Origin: Polaromonas sp.
GTDB lineage: Bacteria > Pseudomonadota > Gammaproteobacteria > Burkholderiales > Burkholderiaceae_C
DNA length: 64,000 bases
Direction of reading: 5' to 3'
Assembly: GCA_028291985.1 (NCBI GenBank)
Contig: JAQGNE010000037.1
Span: 1 to 64,000 of the forward strand
The notes beneath the pieces were generated by a model. It had not been told where the DNA came from. It searched no databases and saw nothing but the letters and a program-made list of their open reading frames with translations. Below are positions 32,276 to 42,694 of the stretch, one piece after another. A program made the position numbers and the translations under genes. Within the stretch, counting starts at the first letter, position 1, and each line of letters starts with the position of its first letter.

Positions 32276-33910
32276 TCACGGCAGACTGATCGCAATGTCA
32301 CGCAGCTCGGGCCCGCTGGCGCCGCCAATTTGCGACAGCGCTGCATTGCCGCTGGTGTTGAGGTACAGCGCGCTGGCACCGGTTGCCAGGGTTACCGACC
32401 GCAGCTCGAAGGGGCCAGCGGCGCCGGGGCGCAAGGCAGCCAATGCCAGGCCGTTTTCGCCGCCTGCGATATCCAGTGCCGCGAGACCGGTGATGTCAAC
32501 ACCCAACGCGCCGACATTGACCAGGGTGCCGTCATTGGGCGGGTTTTGAACCGCCAATACGTCGCTGTTGGCGTCCAGGTCATACAGCGTGGTGGCGGTG
32601 GTGCCCGCAAAGCTGTTGGTATAGGCAGCAGCAATGACCGATGCCGGACCAGGCACGCGGTTGACGTTGCCGTCGGTGGTGGTGGCGCCGGTGGCCACAT
32701 TGATGCGCAGGCTCTGCCCGGCTGGTGACAGGACACGCAGGCGATCGGCCGCCGGGTTGAAGTCAACGCTCAGGGCGGTGCTGCCGTCGAGCCCGGTGAA
32801 AGGCGCGGTCAGGTCGGCGGGGTCGGCTGCCAGGGTAGAGCGCAGGATGGCGGCGCCAGTGGCGGCATCCAGCGTGTAGAGCCTGCCGGTGTTCGACAGC
32901 GCCCACAACTGGCCGTCTGCGGGCCTGAAGTCCATGCCCAGAATGATGTCGCCAGCGGTCAGGCCAGTGATGGCGACATTGCGCGTCAGGGTGGTGGGCG
33001 CGCGCGGATCAATGCCTACCAGACGGTTGGCGGTGGTCAGACCGGTGATGCTGGCGGCCGCTGGCTGCACCAGCGCCAGGCCGCGAATGGTTTCGCCGCC
33101 GGCAATCGCGCCGATCAGGGTGGCCGCTGCAGCAGGCGCGGCAGCCGAAAGGTTAATGCGGTACAGCGCTGTGCTGGCACCCACCGTCAATGCGGCATAG
33201 CCGGTGTTGTTGCGTGCATCAATGTCAAAGCCGTTGACTGCAGCGGATGCAACGCCGAGCGGGGGGCCGGCTACCTGTGTGCCGTTGTTGGGCGGGTCTT
33301 GCAGGTCAAGCGTGTGGGTGGCCGAGTTGAGGCTGAACAGGCGTGTGCTGCCGGTGCCGGCAAAGGAGTTGGTGTAGGCAGACGCTGAAACCGCAGCGCC
33401 CGCAGGGGTGATGACGCCATCGGTCGTGGCATCGCCGGTATCAACATTGATGCGCAGGTTTTGTCCGGTGTTGCTGACCACGCGCAGGCGGTCGGCCACG
33501 GGATTGAAGTCGACCCCAAAGGTGGTGCCCGACAGCGCGGTAAGCGGACGGTCGTCACCGGCTGCGGCGCGCAGCGTGCTGACAAACGTGGCCTGGCCGT
33601 TTGCCGGGTTCAGCTTGTAGATGTTGCCGATGCTGCCCACACCGTACAGCGTGTTGTCGGCAGGACGCACATCAATGCCCAGCAGGGTTTCATTGCCGAT
33701 CAGACCCACGACGGCGACCGAGCCCACCTGCGTTCCGGGTGTGATGCGGTTGAACGACAACAGGTGTCCCGACGCCGTCAGCGCTACCGTATCGCCAACC
33801 GTGACGTTGACGAGTTCAGGCGACGAGGTGGAACTGCCGCCACCGCCGCAGGCCGCAAGGCCCAGCGCAGCGGCCAGCACGGCAGAAGTCATTAAAGATG
33901 GACGAAACAT
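32276..33910 (-). CDS. Lipoprotein with two DUF4394 repeats
   Basis: 544-residue predicted lipoprotein (lipobox LAAC, then a Gly/Ser linker). Two tandem copies of DUF4394, about residues 45-290 and 290-540, each with the elements GIDVRPADNTLYGVG / GMDFRPADGQLWALS, a DFNPAADRLRVL-type motif, LRINVDTG / LRINVATG, and AYTNSFAGT. This is a beta-propeller-like sequence; the function of DUF4394 is not known to me. AGGAGA precedes the ATG at good spacing. It is monocistronic between a terminator and the argH region. Confidence 0.88.
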   Translation of the reverse strand: MFRPSLMTSAVLAAALGLAACGGGGSSTSSPELVNVTVGDTVALTASGHLLSFNRITPGTQVGSVAVVGLIGNETLLGIDVRPADNTLYGVGSIGNIYKLNPANGQATFVSTLRAAAGDDRPLTALSGTTFGVDFNPVADRLRVVSNTGQNLRINVDTGDATTDGVITPAGAAVSASAYTNSFAGTGSTRLFSLNSATHTLDLQDPPNNGTQVAGPPLGVASAAVNGFDIDARNNTGYAALTVGASTALYRINLSAAAPAAAATLIGAIAGGETIRGLALVQPAAASITGLTTANRLVGIDPRAPTTLTRNVAITGLTAGDIILGMDFRPADGQLWALSNTGRLYTLDAATGAAILRSTLAADPADLTAPFTGLDGSTALSVDFNPAADRLRVLSPAGQSLRINVATGATTTDGNVNRVPGPASVIAAAYTNSFAGTTATTLYDLDANSDVLAVQNPPNDGTLVNVGALGVDITGLAALDIAGGENGLALAALRPGAAGPFELRSVTLATGASALYLNTSGNAALSQIGGASGPELRDIAISLP

Positions 33911-34065
33911 GGCTTATCTCCTGATGGAAAGGGTCAGACAAAGGCGTGAGGCTCTGGCCAGAGCCCACACCATCACTACCCCCCACAAGCCTGTCTGGAT
34001 GCAGCTGGCCATGTAACGACCTGTTTCTTAAAACCGCTGGGCGTTCGGGTACCCTTCACACCATT

Positions 34066-34121
34066 TGCTATGTATTCAGTAGCTATAAACCCTTGATTTA
34101 ATTGGGCTGGAGGCCGATTTG
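34066..34121. repeat. Dispersed palindromic repeat, copy 8
   Basis: TTGCTATGTATTCAGTAGCTATAAACCC then TTAATTGGGCTGGAGGCCGA, the clearest copy of the two-part pattern in this window. Downstream of argH, upstream of the DUF4394 gene. Confidence 0.75.
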
Positions 34122-34177
34122 ATGCTGATTTTCCATGAATGGGCACAACATCGTCCAATCCATCTTTTCCGGCCGAC

Positions 34178-35623
34178 TCAGGCCAGCCGGGCGCGATGCC
34201 GGCTGATCTGCAGTCGCACCTGCGCCGGTGCGGTGCCGCCCAGCGTGCTGCGGGCATTGAGCGAGCCGCGCAGGCTGAGCACGTCGTATACGTCTTTTTC
34301 AATCTTCGGGTTGAACTGCTTGAGCACCTCCAGCGGCAGCTCGGACAGGTCCACGTTGTGCGAGATCGCCGCCTTGACCGCGTGCGCCACGGCTTCATGT
34401 GCATCGCGGAAGGGCAAGCCTTTCTTGACCATGTAGTCGGCCAGGTCAGTGGCGGTGGCATAGCCGCGCAGCGCCGCTTGCTCCATCGCTTCAGGATTGA
34501 CAGTGATGCCGCCTGAGCGCTCGCCGGTAGCCGCATCCAGCTGGCCGCCCACCATTTCGGCAAAGATGCGCAGCGTGTCTTTCAACGTATCGACCGTGTC
34601 AAAAAGCGGCTCCTTGTCTTCCTGGTTGTCCTTGTTGTAAGCCAGCGGCTGGCCTTTCATCAGGGTGATCAGGCCCATCAGGTGGCCCACCACGCGGCCG
34701 GTCTTGCCGCGCGCCAGCTCGGGAACGTCCGGGTTTTTCTTCTGCGGCATGATGGAGCTGCCAGTCGTGAAGCGGTCGGCAATCCGGATAAAGCCGAAGT
34801 TCTGGCTCATCCACAGGATCAGCTCTTCACTCATGCGGCTGATGTGCACCATGCAGATGCTGGCCGCCGCGGTGAATTCGATGGCAAAGTCCCGGTCACT
34901 GACCGCGTCCAGGCTGTTCTGGCAGACACAGGCCTTGCCGCTGTCGTCAACCATGCCCAGCCTGATGGCCACGCGCTCACGGTCGAGCGGGTAGCTGGTC
35001 CCCGCCAGCGCCGCAGCCCCCAGGGGCAAAAAGTTGACACGCTGGCGCACATCGGCCATGCGCGCCGAATCGCGTGCAAACATCTCGACATAAGCCAGCA
35101 TGTGGTGACCAAAGCTCACCGGCTGCGCCACCTGCAGATGGGTAAAACCCGGCAGGATGACCTCGACGTTTTTCCCGGCAACTTCAAGCAGCGCGCGCTG
35201 CAGGTCCACCAGCAGTTCGCTGATGAGATCAATCTCGGACCGCAGCCACAGCCGCACATCGGTTGCCACCTGGTCGTTTCTAGAGCGGCCGGTGTGCAGC
35301 CGCTTGCCCGCGTCGCCCACCAGTTGCGTCAGCCTGGCCTCGATGTTGAGGTGCACGTCTTCCAGGTCCAGCTGCCACTCGAATTTTCCCGACTCTATTT
35401 CAGCCGTGATCTGCGCCATGCCATTTTGGATGGCAGCGTGGTCATCCGCGCCGATGATGCCCTGTGCGGCCAGCATCTCGGCATGCGCCAGCGAGCCGGT
35501 GATGTCCGCCTGCCACAGGCGCTTGTCAAAAAAGACACTGGCGGTGTAGCGTTTGACCAGGTCGCTCATGGGCTCTGAAAAAAGAGCAGACCAGGCCTCG
35601 GACTTTTTGTCGAATTGATTCAC
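34178..35623 (-). CDS. argH: Argininosuccinate lyase
   Basis: 481-residue enzyme of arginine biosynthesis that splits argininosuccinate into arginine and fumarate. Superfamily signature [16 protein letters not shown], the [14 protein letters not shown] segment, and [17 protein letters not shown] are all present. Length is slightly above the usual 460 because of a C-terminal extension ([12 protein letters not shown]). It is divergent from algZ, with about 160 bases between. Confidence 0.96.
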   Translation of the reverse strand: MNQFDKKSEAWSALFSEPMSDLVKRYTASVFFDKRLWQADITGSLAHAEMLAAQGIIGADDHAAIQNGMAQITAEIESGKFEWQLDLEDVHLNIEARLTQLVGDAGKRLHTGRSRNDQVATDVRLWLRSEIDLISELLVDLQRALLEVAGKNVEVILPGFTHLQVAQPVSFGHHMLAYVEMFARDSARMADVRQRVNFLPLGAAALAGTSYPLDRERVAIRLGMVDDSGKACVCQNSLDAVSDRDFAIEFTAAASICMVHISRMSEELILWMSQNFGFIRIADRFTTGSSIMPQKKNPDVPELARGKTGRVVGHLMGLITLMKGQPLAYNKDNQEDKEPLFDTVDTLKDTLRIFAEMVGGQLDAATGERSGGITVNPEAMEQAALRGYATATDLADYMVKKGLPFRDAHEAVAHAVKAAISHNVDLSELPLEVLKQFNPKIEKDVYDVLSLRGSLNARSTLGGTAPAQVRLQISRHRARLA

Positions 35624-35785
35624 ATCGGCTTTCGTTGGGGAAAAGATCGCATCCGGGGCTTGCGGAACAGTGGCAAAGCCCCAAGCAGTGCAATACTTGG
35701 GCAGGGCGCGATTTTATCTGCCGACTGCCGCGTTCAGGCCGCCGCCACGCCCTTGTGATTTCAAACCCGACACGTCTATCGCGCC

Positions 35786-36847
35786 ATGAAGGTCTCTCCC
35801 GATTCCCGGTTTTTTGCAGAGTCCACGCTGCTGGGCGGCAGTGTTCCTGCCGAGGACGTGGCGCCTCTGCTTTCCAGGCGCGGCAGCATGTTCGATGCCT
35901 GTCATGTCGGCGTCGTCTTGCGTGCCGTGCTTTTTGTGGAGGCGGTGGTGGGCGTCAGCGCCATGTTTGCCACCGCAGACCTGATTGAATGGCTGCAGCG
36001 GTTTTCACTGCTGACCGGCGGCGTGCTGCCGGCCACGCTGGCCTGGTTGATAGCGGCCTGCGCGCTGAAAACGCGGCTGGTGCGGCTGGTGCCCCGCTGG
36101 CAGTGGGTGGCCGGTATCGCGCTGGGCGCGCTGGCCGGTCTTTACGGCTGCGGCATGCTGAGCCTGATGGGTTTTTTCTATCCGGTGCCGTGGTTGTCCA
36201 GCGCGGCAGCGGGCGCCATGCTGTCAGCCATGCTGCTGACGGCCTTGTTCTGGCGCTCCCGCGCACGGATGCCAGCCGCCACTGCGGCCCGCCTTGCCGA
36301 ACTGCAATCGCGCATCCGGCCACATTTTTTGTTCAACACCCTCAACAGCGCCATCGCACTGGTTCGCGCCGAGCCGCTCAAGGCGGAAGCGGTGCTGGAA
36401 GACCTGAGCGAGCTGTTTCGCAGCGCGCTGGCCGACCCGGAAGAGTCGGTCACGCTGGGTCAGGAGATCGAGCTGGCGCGGCGTTACCTCGAGATCGAGG
36501 AAATACGCTTTGGCGACCGGCTCCGCGTGGCCTGGAGCCTGGACCCCAACGCCGATTCGGCCCGGTTGCCGCCGCTACTGCTGCAGCCGCTGGTTGAAAA
36601 CGCGATACGCCATGGCGTCGAGCCCAGCGCCAGCGGAGCGCACCTCAAAATATCAACCCACAGGCGCGGTGCGGTGGTCACGGTCAAGGTGACCAACTCC
36701 ACGCCGGGCGGCGTGGGTGCACGCGGCAACGGTCTGGCGCTGGCCAATGTGCGCGAGCGGTTGCTGCTCCTGCATGATGTGCAGGCGCGGTTTCAAACCG
36801 CCTTCAAGGATGACGTGTTTCAGGTTCGGCTGGAGATTCCCGCATGA
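35786..36847 (+). CDS. algZ: LytS/AlgZ-family sensor histidine kinase
   Basis: 353-residue inner-membrane kinase. About four membrane segments (residues 45-155), then a His_kinase domain with the phosphoacceptor in RIRPHFLFNTLNSAIALVR, LSELFRSAL, and an ATPase part with LPPLLLQPLVENAIRHGVEP and GNGLALANVRERL. It overlaps algR by ATGA, so both are translated together. AlgZ/AlgR control alginate and type IV pili in Pseudomonas; in this family targets are less clear, so the symbol reflects orthologous arrangement beside argH. Confidence 0.88.
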   Translation: MKVSPDSRFFAESTLLGGSVPAEDVAPLLSRRGSMFDACHVGVVLRAVLFVEAVVGVSAMFATADLIEWLQRFSLLTGGVLPATLAWLIAACALKTRLVRLVPRWQWVAGIALGALAGLYGCGMLSLMGFFYPVPWLSSAAAGAMLSAMLLTALFWRSRARMPAATAARLAELQSRIRPHFLFNTLNSAIALVRAEPLKAEAVLEDLSELFRSALADPEESVTLGQEIELARRYLEIEEIRFGDRLRVAWSLDPNADSARLPPLLLQPLVENAIRHGVEPSASGAHLKISTHRRGAVVTVKVTNSTPGGVGARGNGLALANVRERLLLLHDVQARFQTAFKDDVFQVRLEIPA

Positions 36848-37653
36848 TGCTCACAGTGCTGGTGGTGGACGACGAGGCCTTGGCCAGGGCGCGACTGCGC
36901 ACCCTGCTGGGTGACTGCGTCGGCCCGTCCGCCGAGGTGATAGGGGAAGCCGCAAACGCGGTTCAGGCGATGGCGGCGCTGCAGCATCAGCCCTGCGACC
37001 TGGTGCTGCTCGATATCCACATGCCCGGCACCGATGGCGTCGCCCTGGCAGGCAGTATGGCGCGCCTGCCATCGCCGCCTTCGGTGGTGTTTGTCACCGC
37101 ACATGCCGAGCACGCGGTGCAGGCTTTCGAGGTCAGTGCGGTCGACTACCTGACCAAGCCGGTGCGGCTGGAGCGGCTGCAACAGGCGCTACAAAAAGTA
37201 GAGCGTATCGTGCATACAGTAAAAGGGCCGGCGCCTGATTTGACTGAAAAAACGCTGATCATCCAGGATCGGGGCCGTACCGAGCGGGTGCCCCTTGCCG
37301 AGGTGCTGTACCTGAAGGCCGAGCTGAAATACGTCACCGTGCGCACCGCCAGCCGCAGCTATATCCTGGACGGCTCATTGAACGATCTGGAAGACAGATA
37401 CGCCCACCAGTTCATGCGCATCCACCGCAACGCCCTGATCGCCCGGCGCGCGATACGGACGCTCGAAAAACACTTTGACCCGGAAGAGGGCGAAGGCTGG
37501 GCAGTGCGGCTGACCGGTATCGACGAGGTGCTGGCGGTGTCGCGCCGGCAGCTGAGCGCCGTGCGCGAGGCGATCCTGGGGGCGCAGCGCATAAAACCCG
37601 GAATCGATTCCCGTCTGATGGAGATTGCGAAAGCAAGAAAAATTGAAATTTGA
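36844..37653 (+). CDS. algR: LytTR-type response regulator (AlgR-like)
   Basis: 269 residues. Receiver domain with the acidic DDEALAR, phosphoacceptor Asp in LVLLDIHMPGTDG and Lys in VDYLTKPVRLERL; a LytTR DNA-binding domain (about 140-245) with YLKAELKYVTVRTASRSYILDGSLNDLE and FMRIHRNALI. A short basic tail ends KARKIEI. The ATG lies in the algZ stop (ATGA); the next codon is also ATG. In several Burkholderiales algR is followed by hemC; here hemC lies 17 kb away and a nuclease gene follows after 44 bases. Confidence 0.92.
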   Translation: MMLTVLVVDDEALARARLRTLLGDCVGPSAEVIGEAANAVQAMAALQHQPCDLVLLDIHMPGTDGVALAGSMARLPSPPSVVFVTAHAEHAVQAFEVSAVDYLTKPVRLERLQQALQKVERIVHTVKGPAPDLTEKTLIIQDRGRTERVPLAEVLYLKAELKYVTVRTASRSYILDGSLNDLEDRYAHQFMRIHRNALIARRAIRTLEKHFDPEEGEGWAVRLTGIDEVLAVSRRQLSAVREAILGAQRIKPGIDSRLMEIAKARKIEI

Positions 37654-37697
37654 CCTTACCCCGATTTTTGTACACGACACGACCTGACCTCCTGACG

Positions 37698-38954
37698 ATG
37701 ACCCGCGCCCTGAAATTCATCCACGCCGCAGACCTGCATATCGACAGTCCCATGCGCGGCCTGAACAGCTATGACGGTGCGCCGGTTGACGCGCTCCGGG
37801 GCGCCACCCGCCGGGCGCTTGTTGGACTGGTCGAGTTGGCCTTGCGCGAGCAGGTGGCGCTGGTGGTTCTGGCGGGCGATATTTTTGACCGTGACCTGGG
37901 CGACTTCAGTGCGGCGCTCTTTTTCCGGGAGCAGATGGCCCGTCTCACGCGCACCGGTGTTCGCGTGTTTGTCGTCAAGGGCAATCATGACGCCGAGGGC
38001 CAGATCAGCAAGCGGGTGCCTGAACTGCCTGGCCTGCATGTCTTCAGCGCCCACCATGCCGAGGTGATTGACCTGCCCGAACTGGGGGTGGCGGTGCATG
38101 GCAAAAGCTTTCCAGAGCGTGTGGTCGACACCGACCTGGTGCCGTCTTACCCGAAAGCCGTGGCCGGCCGCTTCAATATCGGTGTGCTGCACACCAGCCT
38201 GACCGGGCGGCCGCCGCACAACCCCTACGCTCCAACGACCGCCGAAGCGCTGGCCACTAAAAACTACGACTATTTTGCGCTGGGCCATGTGCACCAGCGC
38301 GAAGTGGTGCGTGAAGCGATGCCGCGCATTGTTTTTTCAGGCAACCTGCAAGGCCGGCATGTAGGCGAAACGGGCTCCAAGGGGTGCGAGCTGGTCACGG
38401 TGCAGGCAGGCGCCATCACCAGCGCCGAGCATGTGCCGCTGGACGTGGTGCGCTGGCACCATATGCAGGTGGATGCCACCGGCCTTGCCAGCGTCAACGC
38501 ACTGGCTGCGAGTTTCCAGCTTGCCTGCCGGCGGGCCATTGACACCGCAGACGACCGGCTGCATGCGATGCGCGTGACGGTCGGCGGCGAATCGGTACTG
38601 GCCGGCGTCGAGGCGGCTGAACCCGGCAGCATGGCCGCTGCCATACAGGCCGCGACGCAAGACCTGGGCGGGATTTTGCTCTGGGTCGAGTCGGTCAAGA
38701 CGGCCCTGCGCCTGCCGCTGGACCGGCAAGCCGCCGGTGAACGCCCCGATGCGGTAGGCGAAGTCATCCGTCTGGTGGATGAGCTCATGGCAGACGACGC
38801 GGCGCTCGCCGCCTGGGCTGGCGACAACCTGGACAAGCTGCCCGGCTGGCCGGCCGGCATGGATACGCCCGATAACAGGCTTGATGCACACGAGCTGCGC
38901 GCCTGTCTTGCCGACGCCGAGGCTACTGTGCTGTCCAGGCTTTCCGGCTCATGA
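37698..38954 (+). CDS. SbcD/YhaO-like metallophosphoesterase (DNA repair exonuclease)
   Basis: 418-residue predicted nuclease subunit. Metal motifs of the Mre11/SbcD fold are visible: HAADLHIDSP, VLAGDIFDRD, VKGNHDAE, and a late GHVHQREV. The C-terminal region (about 300-418) is helical, as in YhaO proteins. It precedes the large YhaN-like ATPase by 114 bases, the normal arrangement of this bacterial Rad50/Mre11-type pair. Start at 37698 gives the family N-terminus; the frame is open from 37650. Confidence 0.9.
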   Translation: MTRALKFIHAADLHIDSPMRGLNSYDGAPVDALRGATRRALVGLVELALREQVALVVLAGDIFDRDLGDFSAALFFREQMARLTRTGVRVFVVKGNHDAEGQISKRVPELPGLHVFSAHHAEVIDLPELGVAVHGKSFPERVVDTDLVPSYPKAVAGRFNIGVLHTSLTGRPPHNPYAPTTAEALATKNYDYFALGHVHQREVVREAMPRIVFSGNLQGRHVGETGSKGCELVTVQAGAITSAEHVPLDVVRWHHMQVDATGLASVNALAASFQLACRRAIDTADDRLHAMRVTVGGESVLAGVEAAEPGSMAAAIQAATQDLGGILLWVESVKTALRLPLDRQAAGERPDAVGEVIRLVDELMADDAALAAWAGDNLDKLPGWPAGMDTPDNRLDAHELRACLADAEATVLSRLSGS

Positions 38955-38988
38955 GCGACGCGCGGCTGTGGCTTGTGCCATCGGTTGA

Positions 38989-39056
38989 AGGTTTAAGCCT
39001 TTCAGGCCTCAAGCCCAGGTAGATACTGGGCTAATAGCTATCAAATTTAATGATTT
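38989..39056. repeat. Dispersed palindromic repeat, copy 9
   Basis: TTTAAGCCTTTCAGGCCTCAAGCCC block then GGGCTAATAGCTATCAAATTTAATG. It occupies most of the spacer between the YhaO-like and YhaN-like genes and ends 12 bases before the latter's ATG. Confidence 0.7.
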
Positions 39057-39068
39057 TGTAAGATACGC

Positions 39069-42000
39069 ATGCGCTTGCTGGAACTTCACCTCAAGGCCTT
39101 CGGGCCGTTTACCGACCATGTGCTGCCGCTGGGTTCGGGCAGCCAGCGGCTGGTGCTGGTGCATGGCCTCAACGAGGCGGGCAAATCGTCCGCGCTGCGG
39201 GCGATTGCCGGCTTGCGCTTTGGTATCGATACCCGCTCGCCTGACCGCTTTGTGCATGACTACGCGCAGATGCGGGTCGGCGGCATGTTTGCCGATGCGC
39301 AGGGGCAAATCTATTCGCTGATGCGGCGCAAGGGCACCGGCGTCACGCTGAAGTACGCCGACTTTTCCAGTGGCGCACAGGAGCTGGCCGAACCAGTGCC
39401 GCCCGCCATCGCTCGGCTGCTAACCGCCGGGCTGACGCTGGCCGACTACCAGGGCATGTTCGGGCTCGACCATCAAACGCTGCGCAAGGGTGGCGCTGCA
39501 CTGGCCAAAGGCGAGGGCGAAATCGGCGCCGCCCTGTTTGAGGCGAGTTCGGGCGCGGCGGATGTGCAGAAAATACTGGCTGAACTGGATGCGTCGGCCA
39601 AAAAGTTCTTCATGCCGGCCGCGCATGCGAAAAACGCCCGCATCAACCAGGCACTGGCTGACTACAAGGCGCAGGCGGACATATACCGCCAGGCCCAGGT
39701 CCGGCCCGCCGCCTGGGAAGCTGCAGACCGTGCCAGCCGCGACGCCGGCGAGGCGCTAGGTGCGGCCAAAAACAAGTGGCAGCAGCTGGGCCACGAACTG
39801 GCCCTGGTCAGGGAACTGATCGCCGTCAGCCCGCTGCTGGCCGCCATGGCGCATGCCGAGGCCAGCCTTGACAGCCTGGCTGACCAGCCGCTGCTGGCAG
39901 AAAGTGCCACGGCCGAACGGGCTGCGGCAGAGGCCGGGCTGTCTGACGCCGCAGCCGACGCCGCCTTGCATGAAGCGGCCGGCCAGGCGCAGCAGGCAGC
40001 GATGGCGCAGCTTCAGCTGGACCCGGCCATCATCGGTGTCGGGCCAGCAGTCTCACGCTTGCAGGCGTCGGCCGGCGCTGTTGCGCAGTTGCTGGCGCAC
40101 ATTGCCAGCACCGCTGCTGATGTGATCAGCCGACGCCATACGCTGGAGTCGCTTGCGCGGCGGCTTGATCCGGCCGTTACGTTGCAGTCCTTGCTGGACA
40201 GCGCGCCGTCGGCTATCGTTCGTGCGCGCATCACGGACAGCATGGCTGCGCTGGAGCAGTGCGAGCACGCACTCCTCCAGCATCGGGCCGTGGAGCCGCC
40301 CCGCCCGGCCGTGAATGCCGGCCTTGCCCATACGGCAGGTGCAGAAGGGCTGGCGCGGAGCCGTTCACCGCACGCGCGGCAACCTGACCCTGCCGCAGAG
40401 GCGAATCTGCGCATCACGCTGGCGGAAGCTGCCAAAAGCGAGGGCCGGCTCACGGCGCTGACCAGCCTGCCGGCTGAAATCAGCCGCGTGCGCCGAGCAG
40501 TTGCGAGCAAGCTGGCCGAGGCAGGCCTTGCGGATGAAGCCAGCGCGAGACGTGTGCGCCTGCTGATCGGCGCCGCGATCGACGACTGGGCGCGCCAGCA
40601 GACTGCGCTGGCAAGCGAATATCTCGAGAAGCAGCGCCGCATCGCCGACACCCAGCAAGCCCTGCAGCAACAGGAATACGCGGTGGCCGACTTGCTCGCC
40701 GGCGGACACGTGCCGACACATGCCGAGGTTGAGGACGCCCGCAGACACCGGCAAGCCGGTTGGGCACTGGTCCGGGCTTCCTATATTGACGAGCTCAAGC
40801 CAGCAGCGCTTGAACTCGACGCCTTTGCTGCAGGGCAGCCGCTGGCGCAACGCTATGAGCAGGCTGTGAAGGCGGCTGACCGCCTGGTGGACAGCCTGGC
40901 ACGCGACACCGGGCGCGTGGCGCAGCTTGAAGCTGCCCAGCGCCAGCGGGACCACCTGACGCGTGAGTTGCAGCGTCACCAGCAGGACATCACGCGCATC
41001 GCGGCATTGCAGCAAGACCTGCAGGTGCAGTGGTCGCAGGTGCTGGATAACGCCGGCATTCCAGTGATGCCGCCTGGGCAGTTGCGCGACTGGCAGGCCC
41101 TGGTGGCATCGGCCGTTGCACTGCTGGATGACCTGCAGGCCAAGGGCGATGCGCTTGAAGACGCCCGCGCTGCCGAGCGGGATCTGACCGCGCGCCTGCG
41201 TCAGGCGGTGCAGCAGCCTGGTATGGGCAGCGTGGACGAAAGCACGCCCTTGGCGACGCTACTGGCCATAGCAGAGGACGCCACGCGGCAGGCCGTGCAG
41301 CGGGCGCATGACGAGGCACGCCTGGCGGGCGAGGCTGTACAACTGCAGCGCCAGCGTGAAAGCCATCACGCCAGAACGCTTGAGCTGACGACCCGGCAAA
41401 CTGCGGCCGCCGCGCGCTTTGCAGACAGCCTGGCCGGCTTGCGCCTGCCGCCGGATGCGAGCCCACCGATGGCAAAAGCGCGCCTGGGCGAGTTTGCGGC
41501 CCTGGTCGCTGCGCAGGAAGCGCTGGAACAGGCCCAGGCGCAGGGGGTTATGCAGGCCGCGTCGCTGTCGTTGCACCAGGAACTGGCCGCTGCGGTTGCA
41601 CTTGCGCTTGCAGAGCCGGCGCCGGCTGACCTGCTGATAGCGTCCGAGCGGTGGTCGGCCAGGCTTGCAGTGGCGCAGGAGCAACAGGCACGGCTGGCAT
41701 TGCTTGGTCAGCAGGTGGCGGCAACCGGGCAGGCCCTGGCAGCCAGCCAGGCAAAGTTGCGGCACCACAAAGCCACGCTGGAGCGGCTGTGCAGCGCTGC
41801 GGAAGTGGCCGACAACGCTGGCCTGCCCGATGCGGAAGAAAAATCCCGGTGCAAGCGCCAGTCACAGCGGGACCTGGCGTCAGCCGGCCTGCAACTGGCC
41901 CAGGCTTCCAGCCGCCGCCGGGACGCGTTGCAGCAGCTCCTGGCCGGGCGTGACCCGCAAGCCCTGCGCGCCGAAGAGTCCCGCCTGGCACAGGCACTGG

Positions 42001-42635
42001 AAGATGCCACCGAGGCTGTCGAGCAGGCGCGCGGCCTTGACGAAGCGGCGCGACTGGAACTGGCGCAGCTTGCGGCACCGAACAACGCTGCTGCCGCAGC
42101 CGAAGCCATGTCCAGCGCGGCGGCCACCGTGCGTGATGCCCTGCCGCTTTACCGTCGCACCCGGCTAGGGCATGCACTGCTGCAAGAGGCGGTGCGGCGC
42201 TTCAAGGAGCGTTCACAGGCGCCCATGCTGAGGTCGGCATCGGCGTACTTTTCGCAAATGACCGATGGCGAATTTTCGGGCCTGGTGAATGACGACGCCC
42301 ATGATCAGCCGGTGATTGCCGCGCGTCGGCCGGGCGGCGCACTGGTGGGTGTGGAAGCGTTGAGTGAAGGCACGCGCGACCAGCTTTACCTGTCACTGCG
42401 ACTTGCGGCTTTGCAATTGCAGCGTGAGCGGGGCGTTGACCTGCCGGTCATCCTGGATGATGTGCTGATGACGTCTGACGATGGCCGCGCCGGCTGCATC
42501 CTGCAGGCCCTGTGCGCCTTTGCCCGCGGCAGCCAGGTGATTGTTTTCACCCACCACCAGCATGTGACCGCGCTGGCGCGCCAGTGCCTGCCGCCTGATG
42601 ATGTCGCGATTGTCGAGTTGAAGCGCCAGCACTAG
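39069..42635 (+). CDS. YhaN/SbcC-like SMC-type ATPase
   Basis: 1188-residue coiled-coil ATPase, partner of the preceding nuclease. N-terminal MRLLELHLKAFGPFTDHVLPL and Walker A GLNEAGKSS (residues ~34-42) identify the YhaN group. A very long Ala/Gln/Arg/Leu-rich middle (about 200-1040) is coiled coil. The C-terminal lobe has the ABC signature LSEGTRDQLYLSLRLAAL and Walker B LPVILDDVLMTSDD, followed by FTHHQHV. The pair probably acts on DNA ends or protein-blocked DNA, by analogy with SbcCD. A repeat copy lies just upstream. Confidence 0.92.
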   Translation: MRLLELHLKAFGPFTDHVLPLGSGSQRLVLVHGLNEAGKSSALRAIAGLRFGIDTRSPDRFVHDYAQMRVGGMFADAQGQIYSLMRRKGTGVTLKYADFSSGAQELAEPVPPAIARLLTAGLTLADYQGMFGLDHQTLRKGGAALAKGEGEIGAALFEASSGAADVQKILAELDASAKKFFMPAAHAKNARINQALADYKAQADIYRQAQVRPAAWEAADRASRDAGEALGAAKNKWQQLGHELALVRELIAVSPLLAAMAHAEASLDSLADQPLLAESATAERAAAEAGLSDAAADAALHEAAGQAQQAAMAQLQLDPAIIGVGPAVSRLQASAGAVAQLLAHIASTAADVISRRHTLESLARRLDPAVTLQSLLDSAPSAIVRARITDSMAALEQCEHALLQHRAVEPPRPAVNAGLAHTAGAEGLARSRSPHARQPDPAAEANLRITLAEAAKSEGRLTALTSLPAEISRVRRAVASKLAEAGLADEASARRVRLLIGAAIDDWARQQTALASEYLEKQRRIADTQQALQQQEYAVADLLAGGHVPTHAEVEDARRHRQAGWALVRASYIDELKPAALELDAFAAGQPLAQRYEQAVKAADRLVDSLARDTGRVAQLEAAQRQRDHLTRELQRHQQDITRIAALQQDLQVQWSQVLDNAGIPVMPPGQLRDWQALVASAVALLDDLQAKGDALEDARAAERDLTARLRQAVQQPGMGSVDESTPLATLLAIAEDATRQAVQRAHDEARLAGEAVQLQRQRESHHARTLELTTRQTAAAARFADSLAGLRLPPDASPPMAKARLGEFAALVAAQEALEQAQAQGVMQAASLSLHQELAAAVALALAEPAPADLLIASERWSARLAVAQEQQARLALLGQQVAATGQALAASQAKLRHHKATLERLCSAAEVADNAGLPDAEEKSRCKRQSQRDLASAGLQLAQASSRRRDALQQLLAGRDPQALRAEESRLAQALEDATEAVEQARGLDEAARLELAQLAAPNNAAAAAEAMSSAAATVRDALPLYRRTRLGHALLQEAVRRFKERSQAPMLRSASAYFSQMTDGEFSGLVNDDAHDQPVIAARRPGGALVGVEALSEGTRDQLYLSLRLAALQLQRERGVDLPVILDDVLMTSDDGRAGCILQALCAFARGSQVIVFTHHQHVTALARQCLPPDDVAIVELKRQH

Positions 42636-42694
42636 CCCATGGGCCGCAAGGCGCCGAGCCCCGATAATCCGCTAACTTTTTTTCCGGGGCTCCC

